NCBI RefSeq assembly: GCF_029784165.1 | Contig: NC_073695.1 | Coordinates: 144,622,754 to 144,686,753, forward strand | Direction of reading: 5' to 3' | Length of the DNA: 64,000 bases | From: Wyeomyia smithii | Taxonomy: Eukaryota; Arthropoda; Insecta; Diptera; Culicidae | Shown: piece after piece, positions 1-12,405 of the stretch | Layout: the number at the start of each line of letters is the position of its first letter | How positions within the stretch are numbered: the stretch's first letter is position 1 | The notes under the pieces: model-generated | Database searches by the model: none | What the model was told of the DNA's origin: nothing | What the model saw: the letters and a program-made list of their open reading frames with translations, nothing else | Made by a program: the position numbers and the translations under genes

Positions 1-1627
1 GGAAGCCGAACTGGTTACTTGCCAGACCGTTTACACCCTCTGTGTACTTCACCAGTCTGTTGAGGATAATCCTCTCAAGCACCTTGCCCGTAGTGTCCAG
101 CAGACAGATAGGTCTGTATGCCGATGGGTCCCCTGGTGGTTTCCCAGCCTTCGGCAACAGCACCAATCTCTGTCGCTTCCACCTGTCCGGAAAGAGGCAG
201 TCATCCAGGCACTTCTGCATGACTGCTCGAAATAGATCAGGGGCCACTTTCATGGCCGTCCTGATGGCCAAGTTCGGGATTCCATCCGGTCCCGGTGCCT
301 TGCTCACCTTTAGGGAGTTGGCGATCACGATGAGTTCCTCATTCGTAACCCTTACCTCCTCCACAACCTCTGCACGGCTGCCGTCTCTCACGGATTGGAT
401 GCCCGGCAGGTTGGCCGACCATCCCTGGTCTGTGTCTGAGATACTGGAACGTCGGACGTGAGACTCAGCAACCGGAGGCCAAGGATTTGGCTCGTGTCGT
501 GGAAAGAGTCCCTCGATGATGCGCTCCAGCATCGCTGGTGATCGCTCTGCAGGCGCCAACACGCCTTTGGTCTTCGCCATTACGACTCTGTAGGCGTTGC
601 CCCACGGATTCGTATTGGCACTCGCGCATAGCCTATCGAAGCAGGCCCTTTTGCTCGCCTTTATCGCACTTTTAAGCGCCGATCTTGCAGATCCGAATAC
701 TACACGGCGCTCTACCCTCTGTGCATCGGTACGTGCACGTTGCAACATCCGTCTTGCACGGAGGCACGCGCTACGGAGGTCCGCTATCGCGTCGGTCCAC
801 CAGTATACCGGTGACTTACCATTCCTAGGTTGGCGGGTCCTAGGCATGGTGGCGTCGCACGCCCGCGATAATGTGGCAACTAATTGGTCAGCACTCGGGC
901 GGAGCCAACTGCCCCCCTCGCGCTCTCTTCTCATTGCTTCTGCAAATACCTCGGCATCGAAATGCGATGTCTTCCACCCGCGGACGGTCGGAGTATTGGC
1001 TCTACCCGTCGCCTGCCGCCTCACGTTCTGCACTACGCTATAGCAGACCGACTGGTGGTCACTATAGGTGTAGCCATCATCTACCCTCCAGTTCACGATC
1101 AGTCCTGGGCTGGAGAACGTCACGTCGATGATCGACTCCGCACCATTTCTGCTGAATGTACACTTGGTTCCAACGTTGGCCAGATCTAGGTTGAGCTTTG
1201 CCAAAGCTTCCAACAAGATCTGACCCCTCCGGTTCGTGCGGCGGCTTCCCCACTCAACAGCCCAAGCGTTGAAGTCGCCCGCCACTACTAAGGGTGTTAG
1301 TCCCGTCAGCTCCATAGATAACAAATCGACCATCTGGGTGAACCTTTCGATAGACCAACGCGGCGGAGCATAACAACTGCAGTAGAACACTCCGTCCACC
1401 TTGGCAACCGCGTATCCTTCATTTGAGGTTGACACAACCTCCTGAACCGGGAACTTGCTGGTCGTGCATATGGCCGCCGTACTGGACTTATCTGCAACCC
1501 AATTACCGTTTCCGGGAGGAATGCAGTAGGGGTCCGATACGATTGCGATGTCCGACCGCGACTCAGACGCTGCTTGGTATAGCAGCTGCTGTGCCGCATA
1601 GCAATGGTTCAGGTTCAATTGTGTCCC
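1..1627 (-). CDS. R1 copy 1 ORF2, N-terminal part (endonuclease and start of RT), truncated by window edge
   Basis: The protein would nick target DNA and reverse transcribe the element RNA. I translated 1141-1620 on the minus strand codon by codon and found no stop. It gives LNLNHCYAAQQLL, then SDPYCIPPGNGNW, CYAPPRW and the AP-endonuclease core VVAGDFNAW. Sequence down to position 1 matches copy 2 up to the RT block GLASNQFGF. Relative to copies 2 and 4 it lacks 2 bp just after the ORF1 stop. ORF2 therefore lies in the same frame as ORF1, separated by one TGA (1628-1630), and there is no ATG at its start. This is the least damaged R1 ORF2 start in the window. I cannot tell whether the C-terminal half is intact. 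Confidence 0.75.
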
Positions 1628-3046
1628 TCACGCCCGTGGTTTCGTGGCCGCCTTACCGGCTGGGCACCGTGAGCCTCCCATAAAGTGCTTGGCGTCCCGT
1701 TTTCCAGTACATACCAAGCACTTGGGAGGCTCCCCGCAGTCTTTAGCTTTATGGCCAGCACCACCACAACGCCTACATAACTGGCTCCTATCGGGCCCCT
1801 TGCAGGTCCAGGACCTGTGTCCTCCCTCGAAACACCTGAAGCAAACGTCCGGCTGCTGGAGTATGCTCAGGGGACATACTGACCAGCCAACCTTAAGTTT
1901 GGCTGTCTTCAGGGCCAGAGTTGCATCGGCCGATGCAAGCCGGAAAGTGGCCACCTGGGTCCCCGCTGGACCCTTTCGGAGGCGAATTACCTCAGTGGCT
2001 ACTTCCACTCCGCACTTCTCCTCGAGGGCCTGTGCAATATCGCACCTCTCGGTGATTTCATCCAGGTTTTTGAGCTGGAGAGTCACCTCTGAGGTGAGTG
2101 CCCGAATTTGCACATCTCTCCCGAGGACCTGCTCGACTACCGTCTTGTAGGCAGCGCCCTTGATTTTAGCATCCTTACGGAGCTCAAGGATCATCTCGCC
2201 GGTGCGAGAACGACGGATGGTCCGCACATCCGCTCCCAGATCCTTGAGCTGGGTTTCGCCTCTCATTTTCTTCAAGACTTCGGAGTACTTGGACCCATCC
2301 GTCTTGAGTATGAGGGCGTCGCCCCTGCTTCGTGCCTTCTTTCCCGTTTTTGGACGATTTGTCGCCTTCTCGTCGTTGCGCTTGCTGTCTTTTTGGCGCT
2401 TCCTTCCTCCCACGGTAACCCAAGGGTTTCCCGTAGCTGCCACTTCGGCAGACTTTTCGGCGGACTTGGAGGCCGTTGGTGTGCTATCTCGCGGGCTTAG
2501 CATAACCAACCGTTTCTTGCTGTTCTCGGGGGCTTCCCCCGGAGACTGCCTTGCTCTTTTTGCGGCTGACCCGGAGGCGCAAACCGCTGCAAACGTGCAG
2601 GTGTCCGTTTGGACCGACTTCGTCGCCCTTCCGGTCACCTCCGTTGCATTCTTCTCTGCAGCCACCGCTCTTGCCTTGAGCTCGGCGTGCTCCTTCTTCG
2701 CAGCATCGACGGAGGACCGAAGCATGTAGAGAGCCTGCTTCAGGTACTTCGTCGTGTTGGTGCGACTTTTCGCAAACTCGATTATGGCATCGAGCTGCTC
2801 CGACAGCGCTACTACCTTCGGTAGCGTGTCTCGCTGTCTTCCGACCGCCTTTATCAACAGTGGACCAGCCACTGCGATGTCTTGCGTCGATCCGGTAGGC
2901 GTACTGCCTTTGCCGTCTTCGCAGGCGTCCTTTACTGCATCCATCTCCGCCTTTCTCGGCGGAGACCTCTGGATGTCTCCTCGTGCAAACGGGTTTTTCA
3001 ACCCATCTGCGCCCAATTGTTGATCTTCATTTTTTTCAATATTCAT
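1628..3046 (-). CDS. R1 copy 1 ORF1, Gag-like RNA-binding protein (472 aa)
   Basis: This is the nucleocapsid-like ORF1 protein that would coat element RNA and carry it to the nucleus. It is an uninterrupted 472-residue frame starting at ATG (MNIEKNEDQQLG). The N-terminal half is charged and Ala/Lys-rich, with a basic stretch around residues 215-245. The C-terminus has three zinc knuckles: CFRCFEGGHRSWTC, CRRCGGAGHKAKDC and a longer-spaced third, CLVCTGKRDAKHFMGGSRC. Length and triple-knuckle layout fit R1-clade ORF1. Of the three ORF1 copies in the window, this is the only one with no internal stop. The stop at 1628-1630 sits in a GTGA overlap with the ORF2 frame of the other copies. Confidence 0.85.
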   Translation of the reverse strand: MNIEKNEDQQLGADGLKNPFARGDIQRSPPRKAEMDAVKDACEDGKGSTPTGSTQDIAVAGPLLIKAVGRQRDTLPKVVALSEQLDAIIEFAKSRTNTTKYLKQALYMLRSSVDAAKKEHAELKARAVAAEKNATEVTGRATKSVQTDTCTFAAVCASGSAAKRARQSPGEAPENSKKRLVMLSPRDSTPTASKSAEKSAEVAATGNPWVTVGGRKRQKDSKRNDEKATNRPKTGKKARSRGDALILKTDGSKYSEVLKKMRGETQLKDLGADVRTIRRSRTGEMILELRKDAKIKGAAYKTVVEQVLGRDVQIRALTSEVTLQLKNLDEITERCDIAQALEEKCGVEVATEVIRLRKGPAGTQVATFRLASADATLALKTAKLKVGWSVCPLSILQQPDVCFRCFEGGHRSWTCKGPDRSQLCRRCGGAGHKAKDCGEPPKCLVCTGKRDAKHFMGGSRCPAGKAATKPRA

Positions 3047-3697
3047 TCTTGTTAATTGGGTCCCCCTTCCAGCCGCTATCCTTATCCATACTGGAGTGGT
3101 CGCCTATCTGGTCCCATGGTAGTCTATGCCGAAGCAGTGAGGCCATGGCTAGGGGCGGCTGCCATAGCGCCTTATGAGCAACTATGACACCCCCGACCGG
3201 CGCAAGTCAGGAAAGGACATCTGATCCCACTCCTGCCCGGTTCCCACCGGGCAATGAATTTGGAACGTACTGGAAGGCCTGCCAGGTTTTACGGGACGGA
3301 GACCCCTGCACCGGTTGTTGTCTCGCCGTTTCAAGCCGTTGTCACACGACCTTACTAAGGGAGCTCGGCGCAGGTGCCAGCCCAGAATCGTGGTACGAAA
3401 ACGAAATCCGACTCTTATCATATGGCGTTGCGACCAGTTACCGTAATTGGGAACTTACTGGCATCAATCCCAATGGGCGAATTAGTGCATTTGGGTGGTG
3501 GGAGCGGCACTATTCGCTCCGTCAGAGCTGCTTCCGGATAATGTGGCTTTTGTGAGAATTCGGCGGCCCAATGCCTGAGTCTCACCACAACCTAGGCTAG
3601 CTCTCGCTGATGGTCCGGGACTGCGTTCTTGCAGTTAGCACTTCCGTGGCCTACGGTAATCGCCAAATACCGACCCGTGGTGGCATACAGCTCTGCC

Positions 3698-4200
<503 letters not shown>

Positions 4201-4451
4201 AAAAAAAACCTAAATTAATTCACCTAGCGGTCAGACCCATCATTTCTCATTCAAACTTTTATTTGTAAAAATAGATTTACATGAACGCTTCAGTCCAATA
4301 AATGTATATTCACTCTTTAGGTTCTAGAATATTAATGTGCAATCTATACATATAAAAATGTAGTCCGGTCTGTCTGTCTGTTTGATCCATATAGGCTCGA
4401 AAACTACCGAATCGATCGACGTGAAAATTTGTATGCAGGGGTTTTTGGTCC

Positions 4452-4453
<2 letters not shown>
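4201..4453 (+). repeat. Family F dispersed repeat, left end only
   Basis: It starts ACCTAAATTAATTCACCTAG and runs through TCTATACATATAAAA, GTCTGTCTGTCTG and a conserved CGATCGACGTGAAAATTTG block. It stops at GGTCCCGATA, where a (TA)n tract takes over. The same left end is present at 18813 and 24088, where it continues for kilobases. This copy is therefore cut at the TA tract. Confidence 0.75.

Positions 4454-4537
<84 letters not shown>
4454..4537. repeat. (TA)n microsatellite, about 84 bp
   Basis: A pure TA array joins a truncated family F repeat on the left to the middle of a CR1-like RT gene on the right. Neither element normally carries TA repeats at that point, so the tract marks a rearrangement junction and the left limit of the large inverted repeat. 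Confidence 0.95.
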
Positions 4538-4541
<4 letters not shown>

Positions 4542-5552
4542 ATCTGGTAAAAAATCCGACATTAGCAACTATCGAGGCATAGCCATTCTTTCTTGTATAC
4601 CTAAGCTTTTTGAAGCAATAATAAACAAAAAGTCATTCCACCAAATAAAAAATAGAATTACTCCAACGCAACACGATTTTTTCAAAGGGCGCAACAACAA
4701 CTAACTTACTCGAGCTTATTAACTTCTCTTTGAACGCAATGGATAAAGGAAATTATGTTGAATCCTTATATACTGATTTCAGTAAAGCTCGACTCAAAAT
4801 TAACATTCACTGATCATTACAATACAATTATCAATAAGGCTCGTAACATGCTCAGCTTTATAAAACGTTTCCGTTTTTTTTTCCAAGATCCATACACAAT
4901 AAAACCACTTTATAATTCCTATGTCAGGTCACTTTTAGAATACTGTAGCATTGTATGGTCTCCGTTTTCTGCAACACATAATAAAATCAGTACAAAAACA
5001 ATTCCTGTTAAATGCACTTCGTAATCTACGATGGACGTCATTTCCCCTACCATCATATGACGAACGCTGCAGACTTATTGACATCCAATCATTGAAAGCC
5101 CGTCTTGCATTCGCAATGATGTCATTTGCTAACGATATCGTATCTCAGCGTGTCGATTCACCCGAAATATTATCAAAACTCAATTTTTATGTACCTTCTA
5201 GAAATTTACGAACTCGGACATTGTTTTCTTTAAAACATCAACGGAACAATTATGCTAAATACGGGCGTATTAATCAAATGATGTTAGTGTATAACCAACA
5301 CTGTGAAGCAATTGACTTTTCTATGTCGAGAACTAAATTAAAACAATGTTTCAATTCAACGCGAATTTTAAATCGATAGAATACATTCATTGTAATAATC
5401 CGTCAAGTAAAGAAACTAATGGTTTCTTCAATTATGTTTAAACTCTTTTTTTCCCTCTTTCACTAGTATAAATAACATATAGCATGTAAGTTAGTTATAA
5501 ACATATGTAGTCTACTATTGTGTGACGAAATAAGTAAATAAATAAATAAAAG
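4538..5552 (+). pseudogene. CR1-like retrotransposon 3' fragment (RT gene remnant)
   Basis: On the plus strand the fragment encodes pieces matching ORF2 of the intact element at 35588-38458: the YRGIAILSCIPKLFEAI block near 4560-4620, DFSKA near 4775, then the C-terminal LDSKLTFTDHYNTIINKA block and the terminal thumb region (4951-5379). At 4787/4788 about 490 bp present in the right arm are missing, including the YADD active site. Several frame changes are present. The 3' end is a short AAATAAATAAA tail near 5530-5550, as in the other two copies. It is non-functional. Confidence 0.8.
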
Positions 5553-5729
5553 TATTGCATTATATGCAAACGTTAACTCTGCTACGTTCAACAAAAGTTA
5601 AAGAGGTTATTCATAAGACACGACCGCAGAGTTAACGTAGAATACAACAGCCGGTCTTATGTCAATGTATTTCTTGCAATAGGTTTGGGAATACACTCAA
5701 TTGGGGTTAATTGATTTAATGGTCCTAAT

Positions 5730-6150
5730 GGTCTACTAGCCACACACGTTTTATAGCAAGCCACATACGCTATAAACATGCACAGACACGCTATAGACAT
5801 ACACACGATAAATAGCTAGCCATGCACGCTATATAGCAAGCCACGCACACGCTATATAGTAAGCCACACACGCTAGAGACATGCACAGACACGCTAGACA
5901 TACACACGTTATATAGCAAACCACGCACGCTATACAGCCAGCCACACACGCTAGCCACATGCTATATAACAAGCCACATGCGCTATATAGCAAGCCACGC
6001 ACGCTAGCTACACACTATATAGCAAGCCACACACGTTATACAGAATGCCACACACGCTATATAGCAAACCACGCACGCTAGCCATACACCTTATATAGCT
6101 AGCGATACACGCTATAGATATTCACACGTTATGTGTACACACCCTATATA
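5730..6150. repeat. Minisatellite of about 20-27 bp units (left arm)
   Basis: Irregular tandem units of the type GCTATATAGCAAGCCACACAC with variants (GCTAGCCACA, CTATAGACATACACA) fill the interval. The right arm at 16055-16470 has the reverse complement in the same unit order, with one additional GCTATATAGTGTGTGGCTT unit. The unit-by-unit match shows that the array expanded before the inverted duplication. Confidence 0.85.
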
Positions 6151-6299
6151 TACTTCTCAAACTTCTCAAACCAGCTTCTCAAACCACCTGGCGGTGCGAG
6201 TCTCGTTTAGTTTCGGGTTGTATTCACCCAACGATATCTGAATTGGATTACCGCTGGTGGGGTCCAACTCAGATCGAAGGGAAGCCGAACTGAAAGAGG

Positions 6300-6720
6300 T
6301 AGGAACTGCAGCTAACTACTACCACCGTCGCTGTTTCCCGCTGCTGCTCCACACCGCCTTTGCCCACTGCACTGCCATCGTTGCTTCTGTCCGGTGCTGC
6401 TGCCCGCTGCTAGTAAACTGATTTGCTTGAGGACAATCAGTCTCTCATATAGCCCAAAGAGTGCATTTCCGGCTCACTAGGCACTCCATTCTGTCGTCCT
6501 TTTTAGGGAAAGGCAAGCGACCAATCAAAAGTCGACATTTGCGTTTCGACAATGTTCAACAATTTTCAATAGTACAATAGTCCGAACAATCAACTTACAA
6601 TTTTCTGCATGTGAATGGCTGCTTAAAAGATTTTCCAATCGATTGCTGCAAAAACGACAGAAATCGGTTGGAAAGTGACTGAGTTTAAAACGTTTGAAAT
6701 TGGACAATTTTCGTGACGCT
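6300..6720 (-). promoter_or_regulatory. Promoter-like module (CCAAT and TATA), left arm
   Basis: Read on the minus strand, a conserved block of about 200 bp holds GCAGCAATCGATTGG and ACTATTGTACTATTGAAAA. It is followed by GATTGGTCG (inverted CCAAT box at about 6520), then GGGCTATATGAGAG (TATA-like, about 6445) some 70 bp further, then GC-rich CAGCAGCGG-type sequence. The same order occurs at 13430-13700 (plus), 32740-33060 and 34375-34700 (both minus). No convincing gene follows it here. Promoter function is inferred from the box spacing and conservation only. Confidence 0.4.
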
Positions 6721-7413
<693 letters not shown>

Positions 7414-8063
7414 GCAGAGCTGTATGCCACCGCGGGTCGGTATTTGGCGATTACCGTAGGCCACGGAAGTGCTAACTGCAAGAACGCAGTCCCGGACCAT
7501 CAGCGAGAGCTAGCCTAGGTTGTGGTGAGACTCAGGCATTGGGCCGCCGAATTCTCACGAAAGCCACATTATCCGGAAGCAGCTCTGACGGAGCGAATAG
7601 TGCCGCTCCCACCACCCAAATGCACTAATTCGCCCATTGGGATTGATGCCAGTAAGTTCCAAATTACGGTAACTGGTCGCAACGCCATATGATAAGAGTC
7701 GGATTTCGTTTTCGTACCACGATTCTGGGCTGGAACCTGCGCCGAGCTCCCTTAGTAAGGTCGTGTGACAACGGCTTGAAACGGCGAGACAACAACCGGT
7801 GCAGGGGTCTCCGTCCCGTAAAACCTGGCAGGCCTTCCAGTACGTTCCAAATTCATTGCCCGGTGGGAACCGGGCAGGAGTGGGATCAGATGTCCTTTCC
7901 TGACTTGCGCCGGTCGGGGGTGTCATAGTTGCTCATAAGGCGCTATGGCAGCCGCCCCTAGCCATGGCCTCACTGCTTCGGCATAGACTACCATGGGACC
8001 AGATAGGCGACCACTCCAGTATGGATAAGGATAGCGGCTGGAAGGGGGACCCACTTAACAAAA

Positions 8064-9479
8064 ATGAACAGTAATAATGAAGATCAACAATTGGGCGCAG
8101 ATGGGTTGAAAAACCCGTTTGCACGAGGAGGCATCCAGAGGTCTCCGCCGAGAAAGGCGGAGATGGATGCAGTAAAGGACGCCTGCGAAGACGGCAAAGG
8201 CAGTACGCCTACCGGATCGACGCAAGACATCGCAGTGGCTGGTCCACTGTTGATAAAGGCGGTCGGAAGACAGCGAGACACGCTACCGAAGGTAGTAGCG
8301 CTGTCGGAGCAGCTCGATGCCATAATCGAGTTTGCGAAAAGTCGCACCAACACGACGAAGTACCTGAAGCAGGCTCTCTACATGCTTCGGTCCTCCGTCG
8401 ATGCTGCGAAGAAGGAGCACGCCGAGCTCAAGGCAAGAGCGGTGGCTGCAGAGAAGAATGCAACGGAGGTGACCGGAAGGGCGACGAAGTCGGTCCAAAC
8501 GGACACCTGCATGTTTGCAGCGGTTTGCGCCTCCGGGTCAGCCGCAAAAAGAGCAAGGCAGTCTCCGGGGGAAGCCCCCGAGAACAGCAAGAAACGGTTG
8601 GTTGTGCTAAGCCCACGAGATAGCACACCAACGGCCTCCAAGTCCGCCGAAAAGTCTGCCGAAGTGGCAGCTACGGGAAACCCTTGGGTTACCGTGGGAG
8701 GAAGGAAGCGCCAAAAAGACAGCAAGCGCAACGACGAGAAAGCGACAAATCGTCCAAAAATGGGAAAGAAGGCGCGAAGCAGGGGCGACGCCCTCATACT
8801 CAAGACGGAGGGGTCCAAGTACTCAGAAGTCTTGAAGAAAATGAGAGGCGAAACCCAGCTCAAGGATCTGGGAGCGGATGTGCTGACCATCCGTCGTTCT
8901 CGCACCGGCGAGATAGTCTTTGAGTTCCGTAAGGATGCTAAAAACAAGGGCGCTGCCTACAAGACGGTAGCCGAGCAGGTCCTCGGGAAAGATGTGCAAA
9001 TTCGGGCACTCACCTCAGAGGTGACTCTCCAGCTCAAAAACCTGGATGAAATCACCGAGAGGTGCGATATTGCACAGGCCCTCAAGGAGAAGTGCGGAGT
9101 GGAAGTAGCCACTGAGGTAATTCGCCTCCGAAAGGGTCCAGCGGGGACCCAGGTGGCCACTTTCCGGCTTGCATCGGCCGATGCAACTCTGGCCCTGAAG
9201 ACAGCCAAACTTAAGGTTGGCTGGTCAGTATGTCCCCTGAGCATACTCTAATAGCCGGACATTTGCTTCAGGTGTTTCGAGGGAGGACACAAGTCCTGGA
9301 CCTGCAAGGGGCCCGATAGGAGCCAGTTATGTAGGCGTTGTGGTGGTGCTGGCCATAAAGCTAAAGACTGCGGGGAGCCTCCCAAGTGCTTGGTATGTAC
9401 TGGAAAACGGGACGCCAAGCACTTTATGGGAGGCCCACGGTGCCCAGCCGGTAAGGCGGCCACGAAACCACGGGCGTGA
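8064..9479 (+). pseudogene. R1 copy 2 ORF1 (Gag-like), nonsense-mutated
   Basis: It encodes the same protein as the intact 472-residue ORF1 of copy 1, starting MNSNNEDQQLG. The frame ends at residue 395 with TAA (9249-9251) followed directly by TAG (9252-9254). Copies 1 and 4 have CAG CAG at this place, so three C-to-T or G-to-A transitions in two adjacent codons removed the zinc-knuckle region. The knuckle sequences (CFRCFEGGHKSWTC and the next two) still follow in frame up to the TGA at 9477-9479. Loss of all three knuckles should abolish nucleic-acid binding. Confidence 0.85.
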
Positions 9480-12405
9480 GGGTGACACAATTGAACCTGA
9501 ACCATTGCTATGCGGCACAGCAGCTGCTATACCAAGCAGCGTCTGAGTCGCGGTCGGACATCGCAATCGTATCGGACCCCTACTGCATTCCTCCCGGAAA
9601 CGGTAATTGGGTTGCAGATAAGTCCAGTACGGCGGCCATATGCACGACCAGCAAGTTCCCGGTTCAGGAGGTTATGTCAACCTCAAATGAAGGATACGCG
9701 GTTGCCAAGGTGGACGGAGTGTTCTACTGCAGTTGTTATGCTCCGCCGCGTTGGTCTATCGAAAGGTTCACCCAGATGGTCGATTTGTTATCTATGGAGC
9801 TGACGGGACTAACACCCTTAGTAGTGGCGGGCGACTTCAACGCTTGGGCTGTTGAGTGGGGAAGCCGCCCGCACGAACCGGAGGGGTCAGATCTTGTTGG
9901 AAGCTTTGGCAAAGCTCAACCTAGATCTGGCCAACGTTGGAACCAAGTGTACATTCAGCAGAAATGGTGCGGAGTCGATCATCGACGTGACGTTCTCCAG
10001 CCCAGGACTGATCGTGAACTGGAGGGTAGACGATGGCTACACCTATAGTGACCACCAGTCGGTCTGCTATAGCGTAGTCCAGAACGTGAGGCGGCAGGCG
10101 ACGGGTAGAGCCAATGCTCCGACCGTCCGCGGGTGGAAGACATCGCATTTCGATGCCGAGGTATTTGCAGAAGCAATGAGAAGAGAGCGCGAGGGGGGCA
10201 GTTGGCTCCGCCCGAGTGCTGACCAATTAGTTGCCACATTATCGCGGGCGTGCGACGCCACCATGCCTAGGACCCGCCAACCTAGGAATGGTAAGTCACC
10301 GGTATACTGGTGGACCGACGCGATAGCGGACCTCCGTAGCGCGTGCCTCCGTGCAAGACGGATGTTGCAACGTGCACGTACCGATGCACAGAGGGTAGAG
10401 CGCCGTGTAGTATTCGGATCTGCAAGATCGGCGCTTAAAAGTGCGATAAAGGCGAGCAAAAGGGCCTGCTTCGATAGGCTATGCGCGAGTGCCAATACGA
10501 ATCCGTGGGGCAACGCCTACAGAGTCGTAATGGCGAAGACCAAAGGCGTGTTGGCGCCTGCAGAGCGATCACCAGCGATGCTGGAGCGTATCATCGAGGG
10601 ACTCTTTCCACGACACGAGCCAAATCCTTGGCCTCCGGTTGCTGAGTCTCACGTCCGACGTTCCAGTATCTCAGACACAGACCAGAGATGGTCGGCCAAC
10701 CTGCCGGGCATCCAATCCGTGAGAGACGGCAGCCGTGCAGAGGTTGTGGAGGAGGTAAGGGTTACGAATGAGGAACTCATCGTGATCGCCAACTCCCTAA
10801 AGGTGAGCAAGGCACCGGGACCGGATGGAATCCCGAACTTGGCCATCAGGACGGCCATGAAAGTGGCCCCTGATCTATTTCGAGCAGTCATGCAGAAGTG
10901 CCTGGATGACTGCCTCTTTCCGGACAGGTGGAAGCGACAGAGATTGGTGCTGTTGCCGAAGGCTGGGAAACCACCAGGGGACCCATCGGCATACAGACCT
11001 ATCTGTCTGCTGGACACTACGGGCAAGGTGCTTGAGAGGATTATCCTCAACAGACTGGTGAAGTACACAGAGGGTGTAAACGGTCTGGCAAGTAACCAGT
11101 TCGGCTTCCGGAAAGGTAGATCCACGCTGGATGCTATTCTCTCTGTCACCAAGACGGCAGAGGTAGCACTCCAGCGTAAGAGTTGGGGCATTCGCTATTG
11201 CGCAATCGTCACGCTTGACGTGAAGAATGCTTTCAATAGCGCCAGTTGGGACTCCATAGCGCTCGCGCTTAGGAGCATCCACGTACCGGTGTCGTTGTAC
11301 AAGATTTTGGAAAATTATTTCCAGAATCGGGTACTAGTTTACAACACGGAGGAGGGTCAGAAGTGCGTCCCAATCACCGCAGGGGTACCGCAAGGTTCCA
11401 TCCTGGGCCCGGTGTTGTGGAATGTCATGTATGACGGGGTGTTGAAACTAAAGTTCCCTGTAGGGGCAACATAAAACGGAGGTTACGGTTGTGAACAACC
11501 GCAAAGTAGAGCAACAGACGGTGGTCAGAGTCGGTGACTGCACCATTACCTCAAGGCGTTTCTTGAAGCTCTTGGGGGTTATGGTTGACGATAAGCTCAC
11601 ATTTAAGAGTCACGTCGACTATGCCTGTAAGAGGGCTTCAACGGCCGCTGCAGGACTATCTCGAATGATGTCCAATAGCTCAGCGGTATATGGCAGCAAG
11701 CGTAAACTTCTTGCCAGCGTGGTTTCGTCCATACTTAGGTATGGTGGGCCAGCGTGGTCCAAAGCGTTAGGTACCAACAGTCATCGTCGAAAACTGGAAA
11801 GTACCTACAGGCTCATGTGCCTGAGGGTTGTGAGCGCGTACCGTACAGTGTCATACGACGCAATCTGCGTCCTGTCCGGCATGATGCCTATCAGCATAGC
11901 CATTAAGGAGGACGTAGAATGCTTCGATCAACGTGACACAAGGGGTATACGAGGCACCAGAAGGTCATTCTCGATGATCAGATGGCAGCAGGAATGGTCC
12001 AATTCCGCAAAGGGTAGATGGACGCATCGACTTATCCCGGACGTATCCGGATGGGTCGGGAGGCGCCATGGAGAAGTTAACTTCCACTTGACACAGATTC
12101 TGTCAGGTCATGGTTGCTCCAGGCAGTATCTACACAGATTCGGGCATGCGGGGTCCCCCATGTGTCCCGAGTGCGCGGATGCGGAAGAAACTGCTGAGCA
12201 TGTCTTCTTCGTGTGCCCTCGTTTTGTGCATGCGCGGAGCGACATGATGGTAGTGAGCGGGCCAGACACCACTCCGGACAACCTAGTTCGGATGATGTGT
12301 AAAGACCCAAACATTTGGAGGGCGGTTTGTACAGCCGCCTCTCAAATAGTTTTAGAATTGCAAAACAGGCGACAGGTTGACCACCGACACGCCAGTGTTA
12401 GCTAA
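9476..12405 (+). pseudogene. R1 copy 2 ORF2 (endonuclease-RT), frameshifted and lacking the RT active site
   Basis: The frame opens with GTG at 9476, overlapping the ORF1 stop. It carries the endonuclease motifs SDPYC, CYAPPRW and AGDFNAW. An extra C near 9870 (GCCGCCCGCA versus GCCGCCGCA in copy 1) shifts the frame, and the correct frame continues from about 9852 to 11474 with SDHQSV, KAPGPDGIPN, YRPICLLDT, QFGFRKGRSTLDAI, LDVKNAFNSASW and GVPQGSILGP. At about 11466 roughly 140 bp present in copy 3 are missing, including the FADD catalytic motif, which creates a TAA. The C-terminal part (11491-12405) ends with the CPEC...H...C finger typical of R1-like ORF2. Confidence 0.88.

Noticed and set aside
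2108..2824. Open frames antisense or out of frame to R1 ORF1 and ORF2 (also 597-1189, 8084-8947, 9921-11282, 41490-43313, 57887-59308)
   Set aside because: High-GC R1 coding DNA leaves several frames open. The true frames contain the zinc knuckles, endonuclease and RT motifs.
5730..6150. Possible CRISPR-like array (regular short repeats)
   Set aside because: Units are degenerate, contiguous and of variable length with no unique spacers. The host is eukaryotic. It is a minisatellite.
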